From contig NZ_JAIXRZ010000032.1 in assembly GCF_027484945.1 (NCBI RefSeq), positions 1 through 62,753 on the forward strand: DNA of 62,753 nucleotides, given 5' to 3'. Positions 51,866 to 59,742 of the stretch are shown piece by piece. The stretch's first letter is position 1. Each line of letters starts with the position of its first letter. This stretch comes from Flavobacterium sp. Its GTDB lineage: Bacteria > Bacteroidota > Bacteroidia > Flavobacteriales > Flavobacteriaceae. A program made the translations under genes and the position numbers. Under the pieces are notes generated by a model, which was not told where the DNA came from, ran no database searches, and worked only from the letters and a program-made list of their open reading frames with translations.

Positions 51866-53437
51866 CTAGAACGGTGTTTCAATGTTCAACTCCTTACAAA
51901 ATCCAGCAATATTCTGGTCAATGGCTTTCAGCTCCATTTCAAGCGTTTTAAGGTCATTAGCAACGGTGTTGACATCAATTGCTTCCTCTGACACAAAAGT
52001 ATCGACATAGCGCGGTATATTCAAGTTGTAATCGTTCTCCGCGATTTGTTCTAGGGTAGCGCGTTTGCTGTATTTGTCGTCCTCCAGTCTTTCGCGGTAG
52101 GTAGTCACAATTTTTTCAATATGCTCCTCCCGTAGGACATTTTGGGTTTTTACTTTATCAAAATGTTGGCTAGCATCGATAAACAATACATCTTGGGGGT
52201 GTTCTTTACATTTTTTGAACACCATGATACACGTTGGAATACTGGTTCCATAAAATATGTTAGCTGGCAATCCAATAACAGCATCCAAATAGTTACGGTT
52301 TTCAATCAAGTACCTACGAATGTGTTGCTCGGATGAACCACGGAACAACGCTCCATGTGGTAATACAACGGCCATACAGCCATTATCTGATAAATGATGA
52401 ACCATGTGACACACAAAAGCAAAATCGGCTTTGCTGGACGGAGCTAATTTGCCATACTGTGAAAATCGGTCATCGGAGGTGAACAAAGGATTGGCACTCC
52501 ATTGCGCTGAAAAAGGCGGATTGGCCACAATGGCCTCAAACGTCAAATCTTTGTGCTGTGGATGTTCAAGGGTATCCTCTTGTTTGATGTCAAACTTACG
52601 GTAATGCACCCCGTGTAATATCATATTCATTCGAGCCAAGTTATACGTGGTACGATTGAGTTCTTGACCGTAAAAATTGCTTACTTCTTTTACTTCACGT
52701 GCAACACGCAACAATAACGAACCAGAACCACACGTTGGGTCATAAACCGAACGCAACTTGTCTTTACCTGTTGAAACGATTTTAGCCAGAATCATACTCA
52801 CCTCTTGCGGTGTATAGAACTCACCAGCCTTTTTGCCAGCACCGCTGGCAAATTGACTGATTAGGTATTCGTAAGCATCACCCAGCACATCCAATTCGGT
52901 GCTTTCGAGCTTGAAATCAATTTTATCCAAATGGCTTAACACCTTTACCACAATCTCGTTTCTGGCTTCGGGAGTTTTACCCAACTTGGTACTGTTCAAA
53001 TCCATGTCTTCAAACAGATTATCGAAATCGTCTTCGCTATCTGTTCCCATGGTACTCAATTGAATATTGGTTAGGATTCTTTGTAAATCCTCCAATATAA
53101 AATTGTTCCGACCCTCAACGTCATTGTTACCTCTTTTGACCACTTCTGAAAAGAGTTCATCGGGTTTCAAGAAATATCCCAAGCGCTCCAGCGATTCCTC
53201 TTTAACCGCTTCCACGATTTCAAGGGTCTGGCTATCGGTTGCCGTTAAGGAACGGAAAGTGATACCGTCTTGTTTCAAGATGTCATTGGCAAACAGTTCC
53301 ATTTTTTCGGCCAAATACTTGTAGAAAATGAAGCCAAGAATATAATCCCGAAATTCATCAGCATTCATTTTTCCTCTAAGGGTGTTGGCTATGTTCCAGA
53401 GCTGTTGCTCTAATATGCGTTTTTGGTCTTCTGACAT
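51866..53437 (-). CDS. hsdM: Type I restriction-modification methyltransferase HsdM
   Basis: A 523-residue N6-adenine methyltransferase, the modification subunit. The N-terminal helical domain (LEQQLWNIANTLRGKMNADEFRDYILGF region) is typical. SAM-binding motif I is DPTCGSGSLLL starting at residue 233, and the catalytic motif IV is NPPF at 306-309. The gene leads the minus-strand operon hsdM-hsdS and its small downstream genes; a WYL regulator lies upstream on the same strand with 74 bp between. Confidence 0.95.
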   Translation of the reverse strand: MSEDQKRILEQQLWNIANTLRGKMNADEFRDYILGFIFYKYLAEKMELFANDILKQDGITFRSLTATDSQTLEIVEAVKEESLERLGYFLKPDELFSEVVKRGNNDVEGRNNFILEDLQRILTNIQLSTMGTDSEDDFDNLFEDMDLNSTKLGKTPEARNEIVVKVLSHLDKIDFKLESTELDVLGDAYEYLISQFASGAGKKAGEFYTPQEVSMILAKIVSTGKDKLRSVYDPTCGSGSLLLRVAREVKEVSNFYGQELNRTTYNLARMNMILHGVHYRKFDIKQEDTLEHPQHKDLTFEAIVANPPFSAQWSANPLFTSDDRFSQYGKLAPSSKADFAFVCHMVHHLSDNGCMAVVLPHGALFRGSSEQHIRRYLIENRNYLDAVIGLPANIFYGTSIPTCIMVFKKCKEHPQDVLFIDASQHFDKVKTQNVLREEHIEKIVTTYRERLEDDKYSKRATLEQIAENDYNLNIPRYVDTFVSEEAIDVNTVANDLKTLEMELKAIDQNIAGFCKELNIETPF

Positions 53438-53511
53438 TGTTGTTATTTACTATTAATTTAAGAGAATTTTATGAGCTGTTGTAAAAATAGTTGAATTATA
53501 GTTATGATTAT

Positions 53512-54420
53512 TTAGATTGCATTTGAATCTTTTATGTTAAAACTAGATGCTGAAAAATAATTTTCAAACTCTTTAGAACCTAAAATTTCTATTTCTTTTG
53601 ATAATCCAAGAATAAATCGAGTTATCGCTTTCGGGTTATTTACAGTACATTTTAATAGATAAGTTGCTTTATTTACCTCTTTTTTTACATAAGGTTCAAC
53701 TAAAGGATACTCCTCTTTTAATATTAAATAAGCTCGTAATGACAGCCTTAGTTCAATATCAAATTTTTCTCCGTTCAGTTCACTAAATCCAAAAATATCG
53801 GGCTTATCATACTTATGCAAGTGTTCAAATGTTTGAACAGCATCTAATGTTTCAACTTTTGTTATTCTTTCAATATTAAAATACTTATTTTCTTTAGACT
53901 CCAATTCAAAAGCAATCAAACAATTATAATTGTCGGTAAACATAATCGGCTCAACTAATCGATCCGATATATTTTGTGAATTTACTGAATGATAATTCTT
54001 TAAAATCACTCTTTTTTTGAGCTGAATTGCATTTCTTAATTGTTCAACAATTTTACCCAAATGGGCTTTCAATACATGATTACTTTGAATTGCTATTTCT
54101 GAATTAAAATATAATTTTCTTAATAGCGCATCTTTCAATTTACTCTTCGAACCTGATGTCAAAATTAACTCTCTTAACAATAAAGCTTCATCTTTTGTAA
54201 AGGCAATATATTCATCTTCGTTTTCACTGCTAATGTAAAATCGATTGTTATGATCACGGTGTAATTCAAAACCTAACTCCTTAACTAAATCTAAGTAACG
54301 ATAAACAGTCCTTTCTGTAGTTTCTAGTAAGTTCGCCAAGAACTTTATTGATTTGGAAGGTTTCTTTTGAAGCAATGAAATCAGTTGTAAAACCCGTAAT
54401 ATTTTATGCTGGTTTAACAT
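53512..54420 (-). CDS. WYL-domain transcriptional regulator
   Basis: A protein of about 302 residues. An N-terminal winged helix-turn-helix (about 5-55; KFLANLLETTERTVYRYLD) is followed by a WYL domain (about 130-240) and a C-terminal extension. WYL regulators (BrxR, CapW and related proteins) commonly control phage-defence loci by sensing nucleic acid; here it immediately precedes hsdM on the same strand. I start at the ATG at 54418-54420 because the upstream seven codons (MTLNFLF) look non-native; 54441 is the alternative. A 5-bp inverted repeat upstream (54474-54490) could be its operator. Confidence 0.82.
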   Translation of the reverse strand: MLNQHKILRVLQLISLLQKKPSKSIKFLANLLETTERTVYRYLDLVKELGFELHRDHNNRFYISSENEDEYIAFTKDEALLLRELILTSGSKSKLKDALLRKLYFNSEIAIQSNHVLKAHLGKIVEQLRNAIQLKKRVILKNYHSVNSQNISDRLVEPIMFTDNYNCLIAFELESKENKYFNIERITKVETLDAVQTFEHLHKYDKPDIFGFSELNGEKFDIELRLSLRAYLILKEEYPLVEPYVKKEVNKATYLLKCTVNNPKAITRFILGLSKEIEILGSKEFENYFSASSFNIKDSNAI

Positions 54421-54473
54421 AAATAGAAAATTTAGCGTCAAAATAGGTCATTTTTAAACGAATACACAAATCA

Positions 54474-54490
54474 TTGACTCAAGTTGTCAA
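54474..54490. promoter_or_regulatory. Possible operator between WYL regulator and SHOCT gene
   Basis: TTGAC (54474-54478) and GTCAA (54486-54490) form an inverted repeat with a 7-base spacer in the divergent promoter region. It could bind the dimeric WYL regulator; this is inference only. Confidence 0.35.
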
Positions 54491-54533
54491 AATAAATTAA
54501 TTGATTTGCTGATAAAATTAAAAAACAGTAAAA

Positions 54534-55061
54534 ATGAAATTCAAATTAATCTTAGCTTTGATACTATCCTTATCAGGAACTGTAGTTTTAGGACAAGAAA
54601 TTAGGTATTCTGATTTGGCAACTGCAAAGAAAGGAGAATACACCTCATATTTAGGTAGTGATGGAGCAGTTTATAAAATAGGAGATCGATTGAAAATTGG
54701 TATTCCGTCATCCAATAAAACATTTGCATTTATTTCTGAAGGTGATGGAATTTTATTACCAATATCGAATCTAACTGCAGATGCAAGCGGAACTGAGGCT
54801 GAAATAAAAAGAATTTGGATTGTAGGTAATAAACGTTCAGGTTATTCAGTGTCATTTAGGACAAAAGGTATGAGTGGTTTATCAAATTATACTATACAGT
54901 TTGAAAATGCTTTATCTACAGGCGAAGTAAAAGGTTTTGGAATGACCAGTGATGATGCTTTGACCGAATTAAAGAAGGCGAAAGATAAGCTTGATCTCGG
55001 TTTAATTTCTCAAGAAAAATATGATGAACTTAAAACAGAACTTTCAAAATATATAAAGTAA
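54534..55061 (+). CDS. Exported protein with C-terminal SHOCT-like segment
   Basis: A 175-residue protein with a signal peptide (about 1-20, LSGTVVLGQE). A beta-rich middle region is followed by a C-terminal helical segment (about 140-175; LKKAKDKLDLGLISQEKYDELKTEL pattern, broken here at LGLISQEKYDELK) that matches the SHOCT motif, a short domain found at protein ends. Function unknown. It is divergent from the WYL regulator, with 113 bp between starts, and may be co-regulated with the restriction locus. No second gene follows on this strand. Confidence 0.75.
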   Translation: MKFKLILALILSLSGTVVLGQEIRYSDLATAKKGEYTSYLGSDGAVYKIGDRLKIGIPSSNKTFAFISEGDGILLPISNLTADASGTEAEIKRIWIVGNKRSGYSVSFRTKGMSGLSNYTIQFENALSTGEVKGFGMTSDDALTELKKAKDKLDLGLISQEKYDELKTELSKYIK

Positions 55062-55599
55062 ATCTTAAGAGGATGTTATTTTACATATAAGTAAATAAAA
55101 GGTCAATTTAAAAACTACTATTAACCCTAATTTATAAAATTATCATTGTTTTTTGAATAAGAAAACATCAATATCATGGATATCAAACACTTACTATTGT
55201 TTTTCACTTAAGTATATTCTAAATAAAGATTTAATTTCCGCCACAATAACCATTTATAAGCACCATAATAAAAAAAAATACTGAATTCAAATGAATTCAG
55301 TATTTTTCATTTAATTAGAGAAATAAATTTAAAAATTGATTAATCGCAGATAATGCATAGCCTCCCTTATAGTAAATTGAATTTTACCATTATTAAAATT
55401 ATTTAAATAGATTTTTTGCTTACTATCCAATAATCCAAACTTATTATCACGATTTATTTGACGTTTCAATAAATAACTGCTTTAAAATATTGAAATTGGA
55501 TTATATTGATTGTTAAAGCAACTTTAAATCGTATGCCAACCTTTGATAAAAATTCTAAATGAGTTAAAGTTTCATTTACTTATCGCAGCTAACTTTCAC
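55062..55599. other. AT-rich gene-free stretch with a bidirectional hairpin
   Basis: No gene was recognised from the SHOCT gene stop to 55599. It holds the perfect hairpin at 55275-55306 and low-complexity AT-rich DNA. No repeat, tRNA or attachment site was seen. Confidence 0.55.
55275..55306. terminator. Perfect 15-bp hairpin, likely bidirectional terminator
   Basis: AAAATACTGAATTCA (55275-55289) is fully complementary to 55292-55306, with a two-base loop, flanked by A- and T-runs. It is 214 bp after the SHOCT gene, far for a terminator. Confidence 0.6.
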
Positions 55600-55791
55600 T
55601 TATATCAAAACCTCTACCCCTGCTGCAATTACAATTTCTATGTTGTAATAATTAAAATCATTTACCGTTGTCTCAATCGCTTCGATAATATGTATGGTGC
55701 AATTTTTTGGGGTATTGGTTGAAAATACAGTGAACCCTTTTAAAGGCTGAGGCTTACGTGGATTTTTGTATTGTTCGCACCGCCCGAAAAA
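55600..55791 (-). pseudogene. Possible gene fragment without start codon
   Basis: The minus strand has an open frame of about 63 codons from a stop at 55792-55794 to the stop at 55600-55602, with no ATG. It reads FFGRCEQYKNPRKPQPLKGF..., then ...NTPKNCTIHIIEAIETTVND and ends GVEVLI. The composition looks like real protein, but no start and no family is visible. It may be the 3' remnant of a degraded gene. Confidence 0.35.
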
Positions 55792-55806
55792 TTATTATAT
55801 AAACGA

Positions 55807-56022
55807 ATGAAAAAGCTATTTTTTAAAAAAGTCGTAGGCTATTATTGCCTTGGTGTTTTGGCGGCATTACTAATAATTGGAGTGATCCACGGGTATAGTT
55901 ATTTTTTTGAACCGTATTTTTGTTATGCTGAACTTCAAAACCTATTGAAAACTTCTTTACTTTGTGGTATCCCATTCGGATTGAGTATTGGGTGTTTTCA
56001 TGCCGCGCGAAGTATACCATAA
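55807..56022 (+). CDS. Small membrane protein
   Basis: A 71-residue protein with two predicted TM helices (about 9-30 and 48-65), basic at the N-terminus (MKKLFFKKVVGYY). I start at the ATG at 55807, not the frame start at 55771, which would include a further 12 codons overlapping the minus-strand fragment. No family recognised. It precedes the DUF2130 gene by 56 bp in the same direction. Confidence 0.55.
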   Translation: MKKLFFKKVVGYYCLGVLAALLIIGVIHGYSYFFEPYFCYAELQNLLKTSLLCGIPFGLSIGCFHAARSIP

Positions 56023-56078
56023 GTAGTCCTTAAACTAAAAACAGTAACCTTATATTTAATTGATTAAAAAATATTCCT

Positions 56079-57323
56079 ATGAACGAGATTGTTTGTCCAA
56101 AATGTGAAACTAAATTTAAAATTGATGAAGCCGGCTTTGCCGAAATTGTGAAACAAGTTCGAGACCATCGTTTTCAAGAAGAATTAGAAAGCCGTCTTGC
56201 AATTGCTGAAAAAGAAAAAGTAAGTGCGGTAAGTTTAGCAGAAGCCAATCTAAAAAACAGCCTCCAACAACAAATTACTGCAATTGAAAATGAACTTAAG
56301 GCTAAACTTTCGAGTAAGGAAAACGAGCTGTTGGGAATTAAAGCTAAATTGGAAAATGCCGAAATAGACAAAAAATTAACGGTTGGTGATGCACTAAAAG
56401 CCGTTGAAAAAGAGCGGGATGATTTAGCAAACAATTTGAAAAACAAAGAGTTAGAAAAAGAACTGTTGGAAAAATCCTTAAAGGAAAAATTTGAAGGAGA
56501 ATTAAAAACCAGAGATGAAATTATTAGAATTAAAGATGAAGAAATTGCGCGCGTAAAAGATTTAAAGGCAAAACTTTCTACTAAAATGGTTGGGGAAACT
56601 TTAGAATTACACTGCGAAAATGAGTTTAATAAATTACGCCCAACTGCCTTTCCAAAAGCGTATTTTGAAAAAGACAATGATACCTCATCAGGAAGTAAAG
56701 GCGATTATATTTACAGAGAATTTGACGATCATGGTACGGAAATTATTTCGATCATGTTTGAAATGAAAAATGAAACGGACACAACGGCTACCAAAAAGCG
56801 CAACGAAGATTTTTTCAAAGAATTAGACAAAGACCGAACGGAAAAAAAATGTGAATATGCCATTTTAGTTTCTATGCTTGAAGCGGAAAGTGAATTATAC
56901 AATACCGGAATTGTGGATGTTTCCTATAAGCACCCGAAAATGTATGTGGTTCGACCCCAATTTTTCATTCCGATTATCACTTTGTTGCGCAACGCGGCTA
57001 TGAGTTCGTTACACTACAAATCAGAATTAGCTTTGGTAAGAAGTCAGAACATCGACATCACCAACTTTGAAGAAAAAATGAACAAGTTCAAAGAAGGATT
57101 TGCTAGAAATTATGATTTAGCCAGCCGTAGATTTCAAGAAGCAATTGCAGGCATTGAAAAAACAATCAAAGAATTAGAAAAAACCAAAGCGGCATTATTA
57201 TCTTCTGAAAACAATTTGCGTTTGGCCAATGAAAAAACAGAAGAGTTAACCATTAAAAAATTGACGCACAATAACCCTACCATGAAAGCTAAATTTGATG
57301 AATTGGGTACTTCCGATTTATAA
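56079..57323 (+). CDS. DUF2130-family protein with coiled-coil and C-terminal domain
   Basis: A 414-residue protein of the DUF2130 family. The N-terminal zinc-ribbon-like segment ([15 protein letters not shown]) is followed by a long coiled coil (about 35-165, many Glu/Lys/Leu heptads), and by the DUF2130 core (about 170-300) with [10 protein letters not shown] and EMKNETD, an arrangement reminiscent of a PD-(D/E)XK nuclease fold. Cellular function is not established. It is in the accessory region between the restriction locus and a recombinase element, so it may be part of cargo. Confidence 0.8.
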   Translation: MNEIVCPKCETKFKIDEAGFAEIVKQVRDHRFQEELESRLAIAEKEKVSAVSLAEANLKNSLQQQITAIENELKAKLSSKENELLGIKAKLENAEIDKKLTVGDALKAVEKERDDLANNLKNKELEKELLEKSLKEKFEGELKTRDEIIRIKDEEIARVKDLKAKLSTKMVGETLELHCENEFNKLRPTAFPKAYFEKDNDTSSGSKGDYIYREFDDHGTEIISIMFEMKNETDTTATKKRNEDFFKELDKDRTEKKCEYAILVSMLEAESELYNTGIVDVSYKHPKMYVVRPQFFIPIITLLRNAAMSSLHYKSELALVRSQNIDITNFEEKMNKFKEGFARNYDLASRRFQEAIAGIEKTIKELEKTKAALLSSENNLRLANEKTEELTIKKLTHNNPTMKAKFDELGTSDL

Positions 57324-57926
57324 TATAAGTAGGGTGAAAATTGGCTATTCCAAACTATTATAGAATGTCAAATTTATTAGTTAAGATGCATCGGGTGTTT
57401 TTTTTATTATTAAATAAAGTCTATACATTTTAATGTAAATAACAAATAAAATTTATATAAAATTTGAATTTTTTATATACTCGAAGCACTTGAATTTATT
57501 GAGCTTTTTAAATAACACTATATAAATACAATTTGAATTCAATACAATCAAATAATTCTAAATAAAAAAATCGCTGAATATCAGTTATCAGCGATTTTTA
57601 GCAATTTTATTTTAATTGAGTTAATTTGAACTTATTTGGAAATATATTTTCTAAATTTCGATATAATTTTGATTTTATGAGTATTATATATAATATTATT
57701 ATTATTAATATTTCTTTCAATAATAAACTCCCCCTATACAATAAAAATGGATATCAACCTCACTTTTTATTATTGCATAAAAATTAAATTCAGATTATAT
57801 AATGAAGGACTAATATTAAATTATATTTCGATTGAAAATATCAACAAGGGTAAACTTTTCTACGAATGTTGAGCCTTGATTTATTCTATTTTAAACCATT
57901 ACTTCCTATCCCTCCTTTTATATTTT
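57324..57926. other. AT-rich intergenic region with one terminator
   Basis: No gene recognised. Very AT-rich with homopolymeric stretches. It holds a hairpin terminator at 57566-57599, on either strand, and no direct copy of the tRNA-Leu 3' end that would mark the left end of the recombinase element. Confidence 0.5.
57566..57599. terminator. Hairpin terminator downstream of the DUF2130 gene
   Basis: AAAAATCGCTGA (57566-57577) pairs with TCAGCGATTTTT (57588-57599), ten-base loop, A/T flanks on both sides. Confidence 0.75.
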
Positions 57927-58160
57927 TTAAAATTTATCGGAATCGTCAATCTTATTTATTGAATTACGATAATTGTTTTGATTTTGATGAATTACATATA
58001 CTATTGTTACTATTGCAAGTGAAGCTAATGCCCCTATTAAAATGAAACTGGTATTAATGTTGCTTTCCATTTTTTCAGGCGTTTGTAGAATATTTAACTC
58101 ATGAGCCAATTGATCAGGAGCGAGCATTCTTTGTCGGGAGGTAATTAAAATTTCTTTCAT
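57927..58160 (-). CDS. Single-TM small protein of the recombinase element
   Basis: A 77-residue protein with one strong TM helix (about 36-57; FILIGALASLAIVTIVYVIH). The N-terminus (MKEILITSRQRML) is basic and polar and the C-terminus is acidic. Its start overlaps the stop of the upstream zinc-finger gene by 4 bp, so they are translated together. Function unknown. Confidence 0.65.
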   Translation of the reverse strand: MKEILITSRQRMLAPDQLAHELNILQTPEKMESNINTSFILIGALASLAIVTIVYVIHQNQNNYRNSINKIDDSDKF

Positions 58161-58534
58161 GGATTATTTTTAAATATTTTAATATTATCAGATTTATATA
58201 AACTAAACGTTATGTCTTTTATCGTGTAGACAACATAAGTGCTGCCATTATCTTCAAACACTCTTTGCTCAGGGAGGTATTTACTGTCAAATCCAAATTT
58301 TTGCAACTTTATAAGTGATTCCTCATAAATCCCGCAATCATTATATAATTTGAGGATTTCATAGTTCTTTTTTTGACCATTAAAATACGTTGTGAAAAAT
58401 TTATTTTCTTCTTTCCGTCGAATATGTCCGGAATGATTTCTACAGTAATCATTACAATATTTCTTTTTGGAACTTTTGTAATCATTAATTATTTTACCAC
58501 AATCAGGATTTTGACAAATTTTAATGGTTTTCAT
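58157..58534 (-). CDS. Small zinc-finger protein of the recombinase element
   Basis: A 125-residue protein with an N-terminal zinc-binding module: CQNPDCGK followed by KKYCNDYCRNHSGHIRR, four cysteines and a histidine. This resembles the small DNA- or RNA-binding treble-clef ribbons found in mobile elements. The rest is mixed and unrecognised. Co-transcribed with the downstream single-TM protein (4-bp overlap), and divergent from the MerR-like gene with 83 bp between starts. Confidence 0.65.
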   Translation of the reverse strand: MKTIKICQNPDCGKIINDYKSSKKKYCNDYCRNHSGHIRRKEENKFFTTYFNGQKKNYEILKLYNDCGIYEESLIKLQKFGFDSKYLPEQRVFEDNGSTYVVYTIKDITFSLYKSDNIKIFKNNP

Positions 58535-58617
58535 ATTTTTTAAATTTTTTCTTCAAATATAAAAATATTTTATTAAGTTTACATTGTTGTTAATTTTAAA
58601 AAATAAACTTTACATTT

Positions 58618-59493
58618 ATGAAATTAGATGATATTATTAAATTAGCTGAACTTATTAAATTAGGTGAAAAGTTTTACGAAAGGAAAATCCTTCCCAACAG
58701 CCTAAACATTTCCTCTCGACAAATTTCATATTGGAAAAGTAAAGGTTTATTTACTTTTTTTGAAAAAGAAAAAAAGGGATATATGAATATTTTCGAAGCT
58801 GTTTGGGTCTTGATTATTAATGATTTAAATGAAATTGGAGTAGGAACAGATAAACTTGAAAAACTATCTATAGCCGTTTGGAAAAAACCCCATAAAGACA
58901 AATTTGCTGATAAGGTTTTACAAGATGAACTTAAAAAAAATCATCCTGAAATAATAAAAGAAAGATTAAGGAATATTTTGAATGATGAAACTTTTCTAGA
59001 AGAAACTTTAAGATACGAAATTAACCCTTTTACTAATGCAATTAAAAGTTGTTTAGAACAACGAAACGCTTTAATTTCTTTTCTCTATTCACCAAAAAAA
59101 AACGATTACCAAATAGTTTATTCAAACGTTAAATTTACTTCAGACCTGAATAATTTAATATACCAAGAACCATTAATTACTATTCCGATTTTTCCATTAA
59201 TTGCAAAAGCAATGGGGGTTGATTTATTAAATACATCTAAAGATTTACAATACCTAAATGACATAGAAAATCTTATTAAAAGAACAATTTTTTATGATAA
59301 ACCTAAACTTATTGAAATTGAATTGAATACTAAAGGTGAAACAAAAATTTATAAGACTACCGAAAGCCATAAAAGCGCAGAAGAACTTGCCGAGTTTATT
59401 TTTAAAAATAATATCCCTAAAGATGCTAAAATGGGTATTGAAAAAAGATTGCAAGGAAATTATAAAATAACTATAAAATCAGAATCATTATGA
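58618..59493 (+). CDS. MerR-like HTH regulator of the recombinase element
   Basis: A 291-residue protein with an N-terminal MerR-type winged helix-turn-helix (about 20-85), seen in LNISSRQISYWKSKGLFTFF and MNIFEAVWVLIINDL. The rest is a helical domain of unknown ligand. It is divergent from the zinc-finger gene, and the intervening 83 bp would carry shared regulatory DNA. Followed by two genes of the recombinase unit. It might regulate excision, which is inference. Confidence 0.75.
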   Translation: MKLDDIIKLAELIKLGEKFYERKILPNSLNISSRQISYWKSKGLFTFFEKEKKGYMNIFEAVWVLIINDLNEIGVGTDKLEKLSIAVWKKPHKDKFADKVLQDELKKNHPEIIKERLRNILNDETFLEETLRYEINPFTNAIKSCLEQRNALISFLYSPKKNDYQIVYSNVKFTSDLNNLIYQEPLITIPIFPLIAKAMGVDLLNTSKDLQYLNDIENLIKRTIFYDKPKLIEIELNTKGETKIYKTTESHKSAEELAEFIFKNNIPKDAKMGIEKRLQGNYKITIKSESL

Positions 59494-59553
59494 GCAATGT
59501 ACAACCCTATCGGTTCCTGCTTATAAAACAGCCCGTGTTTATTTACAATAGAT

Positions 59554-59742
59554 ATGGGCCGATTAGGAAAATCAGTTCAAAAAAAGGACAACCTACTTAC
59601 TTATGAAGAAATTATAAAGGTAGTTCCTGAACTTAAAAAAATATTGACGAAAGAACAAGAATTAGAATTCGCATTAAAACTTAATGAAATAACTGCATTA
59701 TTAATTGAATTAGTAAACAATGAAAAAGAACATAACAATTAA
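59554..59742 (+). CDS. Small protein overlapping the serine recombinase
   Basis: A 62-residue hydrophilic helical protein (KVVPELKKILTKEQELEFALK region). Its last 23 bases overlap the recombinase ATG (59720), so translation is probably coupled. It may act as a recombination directionality factor or a partner of the recombinase; no family is recognised. Confidence 0.6.
   Translation: MGRLGKSVQKKDNLLTYEEIIKVVPELKKILTKEQELEFALKLNEITALLIELVNNEKEHNN

Noticed and set aside
57324..57926. Left attachment site of the serine recombinase element (copy of the tRNA-Leu 3' end)
   Set aside because: No direct repeat of the tRNA 3' end was found by eye; serine recombinases can have very short cores, so the boundary is left open.
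58196..58215. AACGTTATG-like core inside the zinc-finger gene, resembling the cassette boundary
   Set aside because: It lies in a coding frame with no inverted-repeat arms and no partner core, so it is not a further attC-like site.
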